NCBI GenBank assembly: GCA_902761605.1
Contig: CACWLC010000003.1
Coordinates: forward strand, 33,812 to 97,811
Direction: 5' to 3'
DNA length: 64,000 nt
DNA from: an uncultured Prevotellaceae bacterium
GTDB taxonomy: Bacteria > Bacteroidota > Bacteroidia > Bacteroidales > Bacteroidaceae
Made by a program: the position numbers and the translations under genes. The notes beneath the pieces were generated by a model. The model made no database searches. It was not told where the DNA came from and saw only the letters and a list, made by a program, of their open reading frames with translations. This document shows positions 35,587 through 43,872 of this stretch, one piece after another. Numbering within the stretch: the first letter of the stretch is position 1; each line of letters begins with the position of its first letter.

Positions 35587-35590
35587 AAAT

Positions 35591-36286
35591 ATGAAACAAA
35601 CAAATCAACAACAACGGATCAGTGTGCTGTTTATGCTTTACGGCATACTGTTTTGCGTGTGCCTAATCACGGCAAACGTACTTGAGACAAAGCAAATCTC
35701 GTTTGGACCAGCAAATATGACCGCAGGACTGATAGTCTTTCCTGTAAGTTATATCATCAACGATGTGGTGTGCGAGGTGTGGGGTTATGGTCGTACACGA
35801 CTTCTGATATGGCTAGGCTTCGCAATGAACTTCCTCTTCGTGCTCTTCGGAGCTATAGCAGACTGGATTCCTGGAGCTCCTTACTGGCATGGTGAAGAGG
35901 GATTCCATCAGATCTTTGGTCTTGCCCCACGAATTGCTGGAGCTTCGTTTCTGGCTTTCCTCGTGGGGTCGTTTGTGAATGCGTATGTTATGAGTCGTAT
36001 GAAACTGTCGTCAGCAGGTCGCAACTTCTCTTATCGCGCTGTGCTAAGTACTATCTTCGGAGAGTTGTCTGACTCTATCATATTCTTCCCATTAGCTCTG
36101 GGAGGTGTTATCCCCTGGGAAGAGATGCCGTCGCTGGTAATCACACAGGTGACACTGAAGACTGTCTATGAGATCATCGTACTGCCGATAACCATACGTG
36201 TGGTGAAGTTCACTAAGGAACATGATCATGAGGATGTCTTCGACAAAGATATCGCATATAACATTTTTAAAGTAAAGGAGTTATAA
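35591..36286 (+). CDS. yhhQ: Queuosine precursor transporter (YhhQ/VUT family)
   Basis: Inner-membrane protein of 231 residues with about six helices, matching YhhQ-type transporters for preQ0/preQ1 or queuine: [42 protein letters not shown], and [20 protein letters not shown]. In E. coli YhhQ imports queuosine precursors. The gene is preceded by a preQ1-I riboswitch and followed after 2 bp by queF, which confirms the assignment. Confidence 0.93.
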   Translation: MKQTNQQQRISVLFMLYGILFCVCLITANVLETKQISFGPANMTAGLIVFPVSYIINDVVCEVWGYGRTRLLIWLGFAMNFLFVLFGAIADWIPGAPYWHGEEGFHQIFGLAPRIAGASFLAFLVGSFVNAYVMSRMKLSSAGRNFSYRAVLSTIFGELSDSIIFFPLALGGVIPWEEMPSLVITQVTLKTVYEIIVLPITIRVVKFTKEHDHEDVFDKDIAYNIFKVKEL

Positions 36287-36288
36287 TT

Positions 36289-36756
36289 ATGGCAGAGAAC
36301 AGAGAGAAAGAGGGCCTGCAAGCCCTTGGAAAGAAGACTGAATATCGTCAGGACTATGCCCCTGAGGTATTAGAGACTTTTGTCAACAAGCATCCTGATA
36401 ATGATTACTGGGTACAGTTTAACTGTCCTGAGTTTACATCGCTCTGTCCTATTACAGGTCAGCCTGACTTTGCCGAGATAAAGATCGCATATATTCCTGG
36501 AGAGCGAATGGTTGAGAGTAAGAGTCTGAAACTCTATCTTTTCTCTTTCCGTAATCATGGTGATTTCCATGAAGACTGTGTGAATAAGATTATGAAGGAT
36601 CTGGTACGTCTGATGTCGCCTAAGTATATAGAGGTGGTGGGACTTTTTACTCCTCGTGGAGGTATCTCAATATATCCGTATGCTAATTACGGTATGCCAG
36701 GTACGAAATATGAGCAGCTCGCTGAGCATAGGCTTATGGAGCATCACATAATCTGA
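36289..36756 (+). CDS. queF: NADPH-dependent 7-cyano-7-deazaguanine reductase
   Basis: Reduces preQ0 to preQ1 in queuosine synthesis. The 155-residue product is the short, single-domain type: [14 protein letters not shown] with catalytic Cys53 and Asp60, then [21 protein letters not shown], the QueF motif, near 77-97. It lies 2 bp after yhhQ in the preQ1-controlled unit. Its stop codon directly abuts that of the convergent hemW with no bases between. Confidence 0.95.
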   Translation: MAENREKEGLQALGKKTEYRQDYAPEVLETFVNKHPDNDYWVQFNCPEFTSLCPITGQPDFAEIKIAYIPGERMVESKSLKLYLFSFRNHGDFHEDCVNKIMKDLVRLMSPKYIEVVGLFTPRGGISIYPYANYGMPGTKYEQLAEHRLMEHHII

Positions 36757-37872
36757 TTATACGTAGATAAGCTCGCTCATAATCATATCGCTTACAAAAA
36801 GACCCTTTCGAGTAATCGCAATATGATTTGAAGGAGTGATTTGTAATAGTCCGTCGTTGATGAAACGACGGGCATTTTTTATTGCATAGTCCCTGTATCT
36901 GGGTTTAAGGACTTCAAGGTCAAGTCCTTCACGTGTACGAAGGGCTACTGTAACCAGGTCATTATATCTGGTGTCGTCATCGATGACCTCGCTCTCGAAG
37001 AGCCTTTGTCCTTGACTCATGGCATAGATATATTTCCGGACATCTGATATATTCCAACTGCGAGTTTCTATATCGTATGAATGTGCTGCAGCACCTATGC
37101 CAGAATACGGTGTACCATCCCAGTAGCTGGAATTATGGCGTGAGCGATAACCTATACGTGCAAAATTTGATATCTCATAGTGCTCGTAGCCTGCCGCTTC
37201 AAGCTTATCTATTAGCATTTCATACATTTGCCTTTCTGTATCCTCTGGAATAATGTCACAAAGTATCCTGTCCCCAGTGTGATATCTTCTCCAAAGTTCT
37301 GTGCCTTCTTCTATCATAAGGCAATATGCTGAGATGTGCTCAACGTTTAGGGTGAGGACAGAGTTGATGTCATTCTCCCATTGAGAGATTGTCTCACCAG
37401 GGAAACCATACATCAGATCAACACTGATATTCCTGATGCCTATATTTCGCAGACGACATACAGCATCGCTTACCTGACTGGCACTATGTCTGCGATGCAG
37501 GAAATGCAGCCTCTCCTCATTGAAAGTCTGGGCTCCCATGCTTATGCGGTTTACAGAAAGATGCATTAGTCCTTTGGCAAAATCCTCCGTCACATCATCG
37601 GGATTTACCTCGATGGTTATCTCCGCATCATCTGACACCTTATTATATATATAGATGGCATTGAAAATCTGATGAAGTTGAGCTATCGTCAGTTGTGAAG
37701 GAGTTCCGCCTCCCAGATAAATAGTGGAAAGGGTAGAATGCCCCCTGTTTTTTATCTCTTTGCAAAGAGCATCTACATACTCTTGGCGGAGATTAAGAAT
37801 GGTGGTAGAGTAGAAGCCGCAATAGATGCATCTGCTCTTGCAAAACGGAATATGTATGTAAATTCCTGCCAT
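36757..37872 (-). CDS. hemW: Radical SAM heme chaperone HemW
   Basis: HemN-like radical SAM protein. From the ATG at 37872 the product begins AGIYIHIPFCKSRCIYCGFY with Cys11, Cys15 and Cys18 (CxxxCxxC), the HemW form; then YLGGGTPSQL, EVNPDD, RISMGAQTFN and LMYGFPGET. HemW binds heme and lacks the coproporphyrinogen activity of HemN; the lack of the extra N-terminal Cys of HemN agrees. A GTG at 37881, three codons upstream, is possible but overlaps the -7 box, so ATG 37872 is preferred. Confidence 0.9.
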   Translation of the reverse strand: MAGIYIHIPFCKSRCIYCGFYSTTILNLRQEYVDALCKEIKNRGHSTLSTIYLGGGTPSQLTIAQLHQIFNAIYIYNKVSDDAEITIEVNPDDVTEDFAKGLMHLSVNRISMGAQTFNEERLHFLHRRHSASQVSDAVCRLRNIGIRNISVDLMYGFPGETISQWENDINSVLTLNVEHISAYCLMIEEGTELWRRYHTGDRILCDIIPEDTERQMYEMLIDKLEAAGYEHYEISNFARIGYRSRHNSSYWDGTPYSGIGAAAHSYDIETRSWNISDVRKYIYAMSQGQRLFESEVIDDDTRYNDLVTVALRTREGLDLEVLKPRYRDYAIKNARRFINDGLLQITPSNHIAITRKGLFVSDMIMSELIYV

Positions 37873-37880
37873 ATTGGTCA

Positions 37881-37888
37881 CAAAATTA
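37881..37888 (-). promoter_or_regulatory. hemW promoter, -7 box TAATTTTG, almost at the start codon
   Basis: Minus-strand TAATTTTG ends at 37881, eight bases before the ATG at 37872. Transcription normally starts about 7 bases after this box, so the mRNA would be leaderless or nearly so. The -33 region is only T-rich (no TTTG). Confidence 0.5.
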
Positions 37889-37917
37889 CTAATTTACTTT
37901 AATATTTTGAAAAAATA

Positions 37918-37949
37918 TTTGGTGATTTATCAAAAAATAACTAATTTAG
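37918..37949 (+). promoter_or_regulatory. Promoter of the EF-G paralogue, TTTG-N20-TAATTTAG
   Basis: TTTG (37918-37921) and TAATTTAG (37942-37949) are 20 bp apart; the -7 box has one mismatch to TAnnTTTG. The ATG at 37987 gives a leader of about 30 nt. Confidence 0.55.
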
Positions 37950-37986
37950 CAACCCGAATTTGATATTTAACTTAAAACCGAAAGAT

Positions 37987-40146
37987 ATGAAGATCTATCA
38001 AACAAACGAAATCAAGAACATCGCACTCATTGGCAGTGCGGGTAGCGGCAAGACTACTCTTGCCGAAAGTCTGCTCTTCGGAGCTGGTATTATCAAGCGT
38101 CGTGGCTCTGTTGAGCAGAAGAACACCGTCAGCGACTACTTCCCAGTAGAGCAGGAGTACGGTTACTCTGTATTCTCAACAGTATTCCATGTAGAGTGGA
38201 ACAACAAGAAGCTTAACATCATCGACTGTCCAGGATCTGACGACTTCGTAGGTGGTGCTATTACTGCCCTGAACGTTACAGACCAGGCTGTAATCCTCGT
38301 TAATGGACAGTATGGTCCAGAGGTTGGTACGATGAATGCTTTCCGTAACACGGAGAAGTTCCAGAAGCCAGTAATCTTCCTTGTAAACCAGCTTGATCGT
38401 GACAACTGCGATTATGACCAGATCCTGAATCAGTTGAAGGAGACCTATGGCTCTAAGTGTGTTCCTGTTCAGTATCCTATCGCTACTGGTGCAGGTTTCA
38501 ATGCTGTTATCGATGTGCTTCTGATGAAAAAGTACTCTTGGAAACCTGAGGGTGGTGCTCCTATCATCGAGGATATCCCGGCAGATCAGTTGGATAAGGC
38601 TAAGGAGATGAAGGCGGCTCTCGTTGAGGCTGCTGCTGCTAACGATGACACTCTGATGGAGAAGTTCTTCGAGAGCGAGGATCTCACAGAGGATGAGATG
38701 CGTGAGGGTATCCGTAAGGGTCTTGTCACACGTTCTATCTTCCCTGTATTCTGTGTATGTGCTGGTAAGGATATGGGTGTTCGTCGTCTGATGGAGTTCC
38801 TTGGCAACGTGGTTCCTTTCGTAAGCGACATGCCAAAGGTTAAGAATACAGCAGACAAGGAAGTTACTCCAGACGTCAATGGTCCTACATCTCTCTATTT
38901 CTTCAAGACAGGTGTTGAGCCTCATATTGGTGAGGTATCTTACTTCAAGGTTATGAGTGGTACTGTTAAGAGTGGTGACGACCTTACAAATGCTGATCGT
39001 GGTTCAAAGGAGCGTATTGGTACTCTCTATGCTTGTGCCGGAGCTAACCGTATTCAGGTTGATCAGTTGAATGCTGGTGATATTGGCTGTACTGTTAAGC
39101 TGAAGGACGTTAAGACGGGTAACACTCTTAATGGCAAGGACTGCGATAATAAGTTTGACTTCATCGTTTATCCAAACTCAAAGTATTCTCGTGCTATCAA
39201 GGCAGTTAACGAGGCTGAGACTGAGAAGATGATGACCGCTCTGAATAAGATGCGTCAGGAGGATCCTACATGGGTTGTTGAGCAGTCTAAGGAGTTGCGC
39301 CAGATTATCGTTCATGGTCAGGGTGAGTTCCACCTGCGTACACTGAAGTGGCGCATGGAGAATAACGAAAAGATTCAGATTGAGTATATCGAGCCAAAGA
39401 TTCCATATCGTGAGACTATCACAAAGATGGCACGTGCCGACTATCGTCATAAGAAACAGTCTGGTGGTGCAGGTCAGTTTGGTGAGGTTCATCTGATTCT
39501 GGAACCATATACAGAAGGAATGCCTGATCCTACATCATTCAAGATTAATGGTCAGGAGTTCAAGATGAATATCAAGGGTAAGGAAGAGATTGCTCTTGAG
39601 TGGGGTGGAAAGCTTGTCTTCATCAACTCTGTAGTAGGTGGTGCTATTGATACACGATTCATGCCAGCTATCTTGAAGGGAATTATGGAACGTATGGAGC
39701 AGGGACCGTTGACAGGTTCTTATGCCCGTGACGTACGTGTTATCGTATACGATGGTAAGATGCACCCAGTAGATTCTAACGAGCTCTCATTCATGCTTGC
39801 TGCCCGTAATGCATTCAGTGCTGCATTTAAGGAGGCAGGTCCAAAGGTTCTTGAACCAATCTACGATCTCGAGGTTCTCGTTCCTGCAGACTACATGGGT
39901 GACGTTATGTCAGACCTACAGGGCCGTCGTGCTATCATTATGGGTATGGACTCTGAGGCTGGTTACCAGAAGCTTTCTGCAAAGATTCCTCTCAAGGAGC
40001 TCAGCAGTTATTCTATCGCTCTCAGCTCTCTCACAGGAGGCCGTGCATCGTTCAACACCAAGTTCGCAAGCTACGAGCTTGTTCCAAACGATATCCAGCA
40101 GGCTCTCATAAAGCAGCATGAGGAAGAGCTTAAGGACGAGGAATAA
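37987..40146 (+). CDS. Elongation factor G paralogue (EF-G2-like) lacking the catalytic His
   Basis: Translational GTPase-fold protein, 719 residues, with EF-G domain order. P-loop GSAGSGKTTL (residues 16-25) and NQLDRDN (G4) are kept, but the G2 region reads EQEYGYSV (55-62) in place of EQERGITI, and G3 reads DCPGSDDF (80-87) in place of DTPGHVDF, so the histidine that activates water is Ser84. Domain IV (SGGAGQFGEVHLILEP) and V (YDLEVLVPADYMGDVMSDLQ, GRRAIIMGM) are present. It is probably the counterpart of the Bacteroides EF-G paralogue reported to support translocation without GTPase activity. A single gene with its own promoter; a TTG at 37960 is an unlikely start. Confidence 0.88.
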   Translation: MKIYQTNEIKNIALIGSAGSGKTTLAESLLFGAGIIKRRGSVEQKNTVSDYFPVEQEYGYSVFSTVFHVEWNNKKLNIIDCPGSDDFVGGAITALNVTDQAVILVNGQYGPEVGTMNAFRNTEKFQKPVIFLVNQLDRDNCDYDQILNQLKETYGSKCVPVQYPIATGAGFNAVIDVLLMKKYSWKPEGGAPIIEDIPADQLDKAKEMKAALVEAAAANDDTLMEKFFESEDLTEDEMREGIRKGLVTRSIFPVFCVCAGKDMGVRRLMEFLGNVVPFVSDMPKVKNTADKEVTPDVNGPTSLYFFKTGVEPHIGEVSYFKVMSGTVKSGDDLTNADRGSKERIGTLYACAGANRIQVDQLNAGDIGCTVKLKDVKTGNTLNGKDCDNKFDFIVYPNSKYSRAIKAVNEAETEKMMTALNKMRQEDPTWVVEQSKELRQIIVHGQGEFHLRTLKWRMENNEKIQIEYIEPKIPYRETITKMARADYRHKKQSGGAGQFGEVHLILEPYTEGMPDPTSFKINGQEFKMNIKGKEEIALEWGGKLVFINSVVGGAIDTRFMPAILKGIMERMEQGPLTGSYARDVRVIVYDGKMHPVDSNELSFMLAARNAFSAAFKEAGPKVLEPIYDLEVLVPADYMGDVMSDLQGRRAIIMGMDSEAGYQKLSAKIPLKELSSYSIALSSLTGGRASFNTKFASYELVPNDIQQALIKQHEEELKDEE

Positions 40147-40190
40147 TGAATAAAAAATAAATAAAAAGTCTAAAATTTGAAATTACAGAT

Positions 40191-40228
40191 AAAAAAGGCG
40201 GGTTGTTTTGGGCAATCCGCTTTTTTTT
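40191..40228 (+). terminator. Terminator after the EF-G paralogue, overlapping the iorA promoter
   Basis: Stem GCGGGTTG / CAATCCGC (one G-U) with loop TTTTGGG, preceded by six A and followed by eight T. The -33 box of the iorA promoter is formed by the loop. Confidence 0.85.
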
Positions 40229-40238
40229 AGTATCTTTG
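40207..40238 (+). promoter_or_regulatory. iorA promoter, TTTG-N20-TATCTTTG
   Basis: TTTG (40207-40210) and TATCTTTG (40231-40238) are exactly 20 bp apart, a full match to the Bacteroidota promoter. The -33 box lies inside the terminator loop of the gene before. Confidence 0.8.
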
Positions 40239-40257
40239 TGCCCAAAATTGTGGAATT

Positions 40258-40286
40258 GTAAATAGTCAAATAGTAAAATAGTCAAA
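40258..40286. repeat. AT-rich microrepeat in the iorA leader
   Basis: GTAAATAGTCAAATAGTAAA followed by ATAGTCAAATG: the motif ATAGTCAAAT repeats just before the start codon, and a related AGTCAAATTG/AGTCTAATTG pair lies before the aminotransferase (42496-42526). Confidence 0.7.
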
Positions 40287-41893
40287 TGAAAAAGCTTTTA
40301 TTGGGAGACGAGGCAATCGCACAGGGTGCACTTGATGCAGGTCTGAGTGGTGTCTATGCCTATCCTGGCACTCCCTCGACAGAAATCACGGAGTATATTC
40401 AAGACTCTCCATTGGCAAAGGAACGTGGTGTCCACAGTCGTTGGTCTACTAATGAGAAGACTGCTATGGAGGCAGCACTCGGTATGTCGTATATGGGCAA
40501 GAGAGCGCTGGTATGTATGAAACATGTGGGACTGAACGTATGTGCAGACCCCTTTGTTAATTCAGCGATGACAGGCACCAATGGTGGTCTTATCGTGCTT
40601 GTAGCTGATGACCCCTCTATGCACTCTTCACAGGATGAGCAGGACAGTCGTTTCTATGGTAAGTTTGCTATGGTTCCAACTCTTGAGCCCAGCTCTCAGC
40701 AGGAGGCCTACGACATGATGGAAGAGGCTTACGAGCTTTCTGAAAAGATGCATCTACCAGTGCTTATGCGTGTTACAACACGTATGGCACATTCTCGTGC
40801 AGTAGTCGAGGTGAAGGATGCCCCAAGAGAACAGAATGCCCTCAACTATGATGCTCAGGCATCAAACTGGGTTCTTCTGCCTGCTTTTGCCCGTAAGCGT
40901 AATATCGTTGTTACTGGTCAGCAGCCAGTACTCGAGCAGATGTCTGTAGATAGCAAGTATAATAAATATATAGATGCGAAAGATCATAAGTTGGGAATCA
41001 TCGCAAGTGGTATAGCCTACAACTATCTTATGGAGTGCTATCCAGACGGATGTCCTTTCCCAGTACTTAAGATCTCACAATATCCTATTCCCAAGCAGCT
41101 TATCCGTAGGATGACTGACGACTGTGAGTTTGTACTTATTGCAGAAGAGGGTCAGCCATTCATCGAGGATCAGGTTCGTGGCGTGATGCCAGGAAATGCC
41201 GTTATCAAAGGACGTCTAACAGGTGAGCTCCCACGTACAGGTGAGTTGAATCCTGATTTCCTGAAGAAGGCTCTTGGTATTGAGAGCAGTGAGAGTTATG
41301 CTCCATGTGAGGATGTCACACCTCGTCCACCAGCACTATGTCAGGGTTGTGGTCACAGAGATGTTTATACAGCTCTCAATGAGGTTCTGAAGGAGTATCC
41401 TAATGCTCGTGTGTTTGGTGATATCGGTTGTTACACTCTTGGATTCCTGCCTCCTTATAAGGCTATCCACTCTTGTGTAGATATGGGTGCTTCTATCACA
41501 ATGGCGAAGGGTGCTTCAGATGCAGGTCAGTGGCCTGCTGTAGCTATCATTGGAGACTCTACATTCACTCACTCCGGTATGACGGGTCTGCTTGATGCCA
41601 TTAACGAGAATGCAGATATAACAGTGATTATCTCTGATAACCTCACCACCGCGATGACTGGTGGTCAGGACTCTGCAGGAACAAATAAGTTCGAGGCTAT
41701 ATGTAAGGGTCTTGGTCTGAGCGAAGATCATCTGAAGGTGGTTAATCCTATTCCGAAGAATATGCCTGAGATAACACAGGCTATCCGTGATGAGATTAAC
41801 TATCATGGTGTGAGTGTAATCATTCCTCGTCGTGAGTGTATGCAGACTCTGCAACGCCATCTCAAGCAGAAAAAAGCGGCAGAGAAAAAGTAA
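40286..41893 (+). CDS. iorA: Indolepyruvate ferredoxin oxidoreductase, alpha subunit
   Basis: TPP-dependent oxidative decarboxylation of aryl-pyruvates (indolepyruvate, phenylpyruvate) to aryl-acetyl-CoA, with ferredoxin as electron acceptor. The 535-residue product starts LLLGDEAIAQGALDAGLSGV and has YAYPGTPSTE; the TPP-binding part is VFGDIGCYTLG and IIGDSTFTHSGMTGLLDAIN with NLTT. The Cys-rich PALCQGCGHRD near residue 350 is present. The two-cluster ferredoxin domain that ends many IorA proteins is not visible: the C-terminus after IIPRREC is a short basic tail. Followed by iorB. Confidence 0.9.
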   Translation: MKKLLLGDEAIAQGALDAGLSGVYAYPGTPSTEITEYIQDSPLAKERGVHSRWSTNEKTAMEAALGMSYMGKRALVCMKHVGLNVCADPFVNSAMTGTNGGLIVLVADDPSMHSSQDEQDSRFYGKFAMVPTLEPSSQQEAYDMMEEAYELSEKMHLPVLMRVTTRMAHSRAVVEVKDAPREQNALNYDAQASNWVLLPAFARKRNIVVTGQQPVLEQMSVDSKYNKYIDAKDHKLGIIASGIAYNYLMECYPDGCPFPVLKISQYPIPKQLIRRMTDDCEFVLIAEEGQPFIEDQVRGVMPGNAVIKGRLTGELPRTGELNPDFLKKALGIESSESYAPCEDVTPRPPALCQGCGHRDVYTALNEVLKEYPNARVFGDIGCYTLGFLPPYKAIHSCVDMGASITMAKGASDAGQWPAVAIIGDSTFTHSGMTGLLDAINENADITVIISDNLTTAMTGGQDSAGTNKFEAICKGLGLSEDHLKVVNPIPKNMPEITQAIRDEINYHGVSVIIPRRECMQTLQRHLKQKKAAEKK

Positions 41894-41922
41894 AAGGGTA
41901 AAAAAAAGTAAAAAGGTATAAC

Positions 41923-42495
41923 ATGAAAACAGATATTATATTGTGCGGAGTAGGAGGACAGGGTATCCTCTCTATAGCTACCATCATTGGTGAGGCTGCC
42001 ATGAAGGAAAATCTGTATATCAAACAGGCAGAGGTTCACGGAATGTCACAGCGTGGTGGTGACGTACAGTCAAACCTGCGTATCTCCAGCAATCCGATAG
42101 CGAGCGATCTTATTGCTCTTGGAGGTGCCGATGTGATTATCTCTATGGAACCAATGGAGGCTCTTCGCTATCTGCCATTCCTTGCAAAAGATGGTTGGAT
42201 TATCACTTCAAGCGCTCCTTTTGTGAACATCCCAAATTATCCTGATATTGAAACTATTAAGTCTGATCTTAGTAAAATTAAGAATGTGATTCTTCTCGAT
42301 ATCGAACAGGCTGCAAAGGATAATGGAGTACCACGTAGTGCCAACGTTATTCTCTTGGGTGCAGCCCAAAAGGCACTTGGTATCGAATACGATAAACTTG
42401 AGGATGCTATCCGTCGTGTGTTTGGTCGTAAGGGTGAGGCTATTGTCGAGGCAAATATCAAGGCTCTTGCCATTGGACGCGAAGCCCAGAAATAA
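41923..42495 (+). CDS. iorB: Indolepyruvate ferredoxin oxidoreductase, beta subunit
   Basis: Partner of IorA, 190 residues: DIILCGVGGQGILSIATIIG at the N-terminus, EVHGMSQRGGDVQSNLRIS, and IISMEPMEALRYLPFL are the pyruvate/ketoisovalerate oxidoreductase gamma-domain pattern. Spacing to iorA is 29 bp of A-rich microrepeat (GTAAAAAAAAGTAAAAAGG). Confidence 0.93.
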   Translation: MKTDIILCGVGGQGILSIATIIGEAAMKENLYIKQAEVHGMSQRGGDVQSNLRISSNPIASDLIALGGADVIISMEPMEALRYLPFLAKDGWIITSSAPFVNIPNYPDIETIKSDLSKIKNVILLDIEQAAKDNGVPRSANVILLGAAQKALGIEYDKLEDAIRRVFGRKGEAIVEANIKALAIGREAQK

Positions 42496-42526
42496 ATAGT
42501 CAAATTGTAAATAGTCTAATTGTCTA

Positions 42527-43840
42527 ATGTTAGAGACTCCAATTAAGAAAGAAATTGTTGACGGCCTTGTCGCTGAGCTTGGCATCAAGGACTTTTCTAA
42601 GGCTACAATCCGTGAGGTAAAGCAAGTAGCTGCGAAATCTGAGAAGGCGAGTGGGGTGGAGTTCATTAAGATGGAGATGGGTATTCCTGGTCTGCCTGCA
42701 GCTCAGGTAGGTGTCGATGCTCAGATAAAGGCTCTTCAAGACGGTATCGCACATAGTTATCCTGATATTCAGGGCGCTCCTGTGCTGAAAGAGGCTGCAT
42801 CGCAGTTTGTGAAGGCATTCATTGGTATAGACATCAAGCCTGAAGGCTGTATTCCTGTTAGCGGAAGTATGCAGGGTACATTTGCTTCTTTCCTCACTTG
42901 TTCACAGCGTGACAAACAGAAGGATACCGTACTCTTCATCGATCCAGGATTCCCTGTACAGAAGATGCAGCTTCAGGTGATGGGCGTTAACTTTGAAACC
43001 TTTGATGTCTATGACTTCAGAGGAGAGAAGCTCGGTCCTAAACTTGAGAGCTATCTTAGTAAAGGCAATATCTGTGCAATCGTATATTCAAATCCCAACA
43101 ATCCTTCATGGATATGTCTCCGTGAGGAAGAACTGAAGGTTATTGGTGAGCTTGCTACAAAGTATGATGCTATCGTGATGGAAGACCTTGCATATTTTGC
43201 GATGGATTTCCGCAAGGATCTATCAACACCTTTCGAGGCTCCTTATCAGGCTACGGTAGCACGTTATACGGATAATTATATGTTGCTCATCAGTGGTTCA
43301 AAAGCGTTTAGCTATGCTGGAGAACGTATTGGTGTAACATGTATCTCCGATGCCCTGTTCCATCGTCATTTCGATGCTTTGTCAGAGCGTTATCAAGGGC
43401 TCCCCTTTGGTCCTGTATTCTCTACCCGTATGCTATATGCCTTAAGCTCCGGCACAAGTCATAGTGCTCAGTATGCACTGGCAGCAATGCTGAAGGCTGC
43501 TTATGAGGGAAAATATGACTTCCGTAAGGAGATAAGTGTATATGGTGAGAGAGCAAAGAAACTGAAGGAGATCTTCTGTCGTCATAATTTCTATGTGGTT
43601 TACGATAAGGATCTTGACGAACCTATTGCCGACGGATTCTATTTCACGATCGGATATCCTGGTATGACTTCTGGAGAACTTGCTCTTGAACTGATGTATT
43701 ACGGTGTGTCAGCCATCTGTCTCATTACCTGTGGTTCAGAGCAGGAGGGCCTAAGAGTATGTACATCATTCATCGAGGATCATCAGTATGATATTCTCGA
43801 AGAACGAATGAAAATCTTCGAAGCGAACAATCCCAGATAA
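42527..43840 (+). CDS. PLP-dependent class I/II aminotransferase
   Basis: Fold-type I aminotransferase of 437 residues. Visible motifs: SYPDIQGAPVLKEAASQF near 75, PVSGSMQGTFASFL, YSNPNNPSW near 188, ED(L)AYFAMDF near 213, and the PLP lysine in LISGSKAFSYAGERIG near 265. The substrate is not certain; because it follows iorAB, a role in making or using aryl-pyruvates from aromatic amino acids is likely. The set could run either as degradation to aryl-acetates or in the reductive direction, which gut and rumen bacteria use to make aromatic amino acids. Confidence 0.87.
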   Translation: MLETPIKKEIVDGLVAELGIKDFSKATIREVKQVAAKSEKASGVEFIKMEMGIPGLPAAQVGVDAQIKALQDGIAHSYPDIQGAPVLKEAASQFVKAFIGIDIKPEGCIPVSGSMQGTFASFLTCSQRDKQKDTVLFIDPGFPVQKMQLQVMGVNFETFDVYDFRGEKLGPKLESYLSKGNICAIVYSNPNNPSWICLREEELKVIGELATKYDAIVMEDLAYFAMDFRKDLSTPFEAPYQATVARYTDNYMLLISGSKAFSYAGERIGVTCISDALFHRHFDALSERYQGLPFGPVFSTRMLYALSSGTSHSAQYALAAMLKAAYEGKYDFRKEISVYGERAKKLKEIFCRHNFYVVYDKDLDEPIADGFYFTIGYPGMTSGELALELMYYGVSAICLITCGSEQEGLRVCTSFIEDHQYDILEERMKIFEANNPR

Positions 43841-43872
43841 TAAATTAGCCCCCTGCGATGGGGGCTAATTTA
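43841..43872. terminator. Bidirectional terminator, perfect 13-bp stem
   Basis: TAAATTAGCCCCC and GGGGGCTAATTTA are perfectly complementary, with loop TGCGAT, A/T-rich on both sides. It ends the iorAB-aminotransferase unit and the sigma-factor unit; the stop of the minus-strand gene lies in its arm. Confidence 0.93.
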
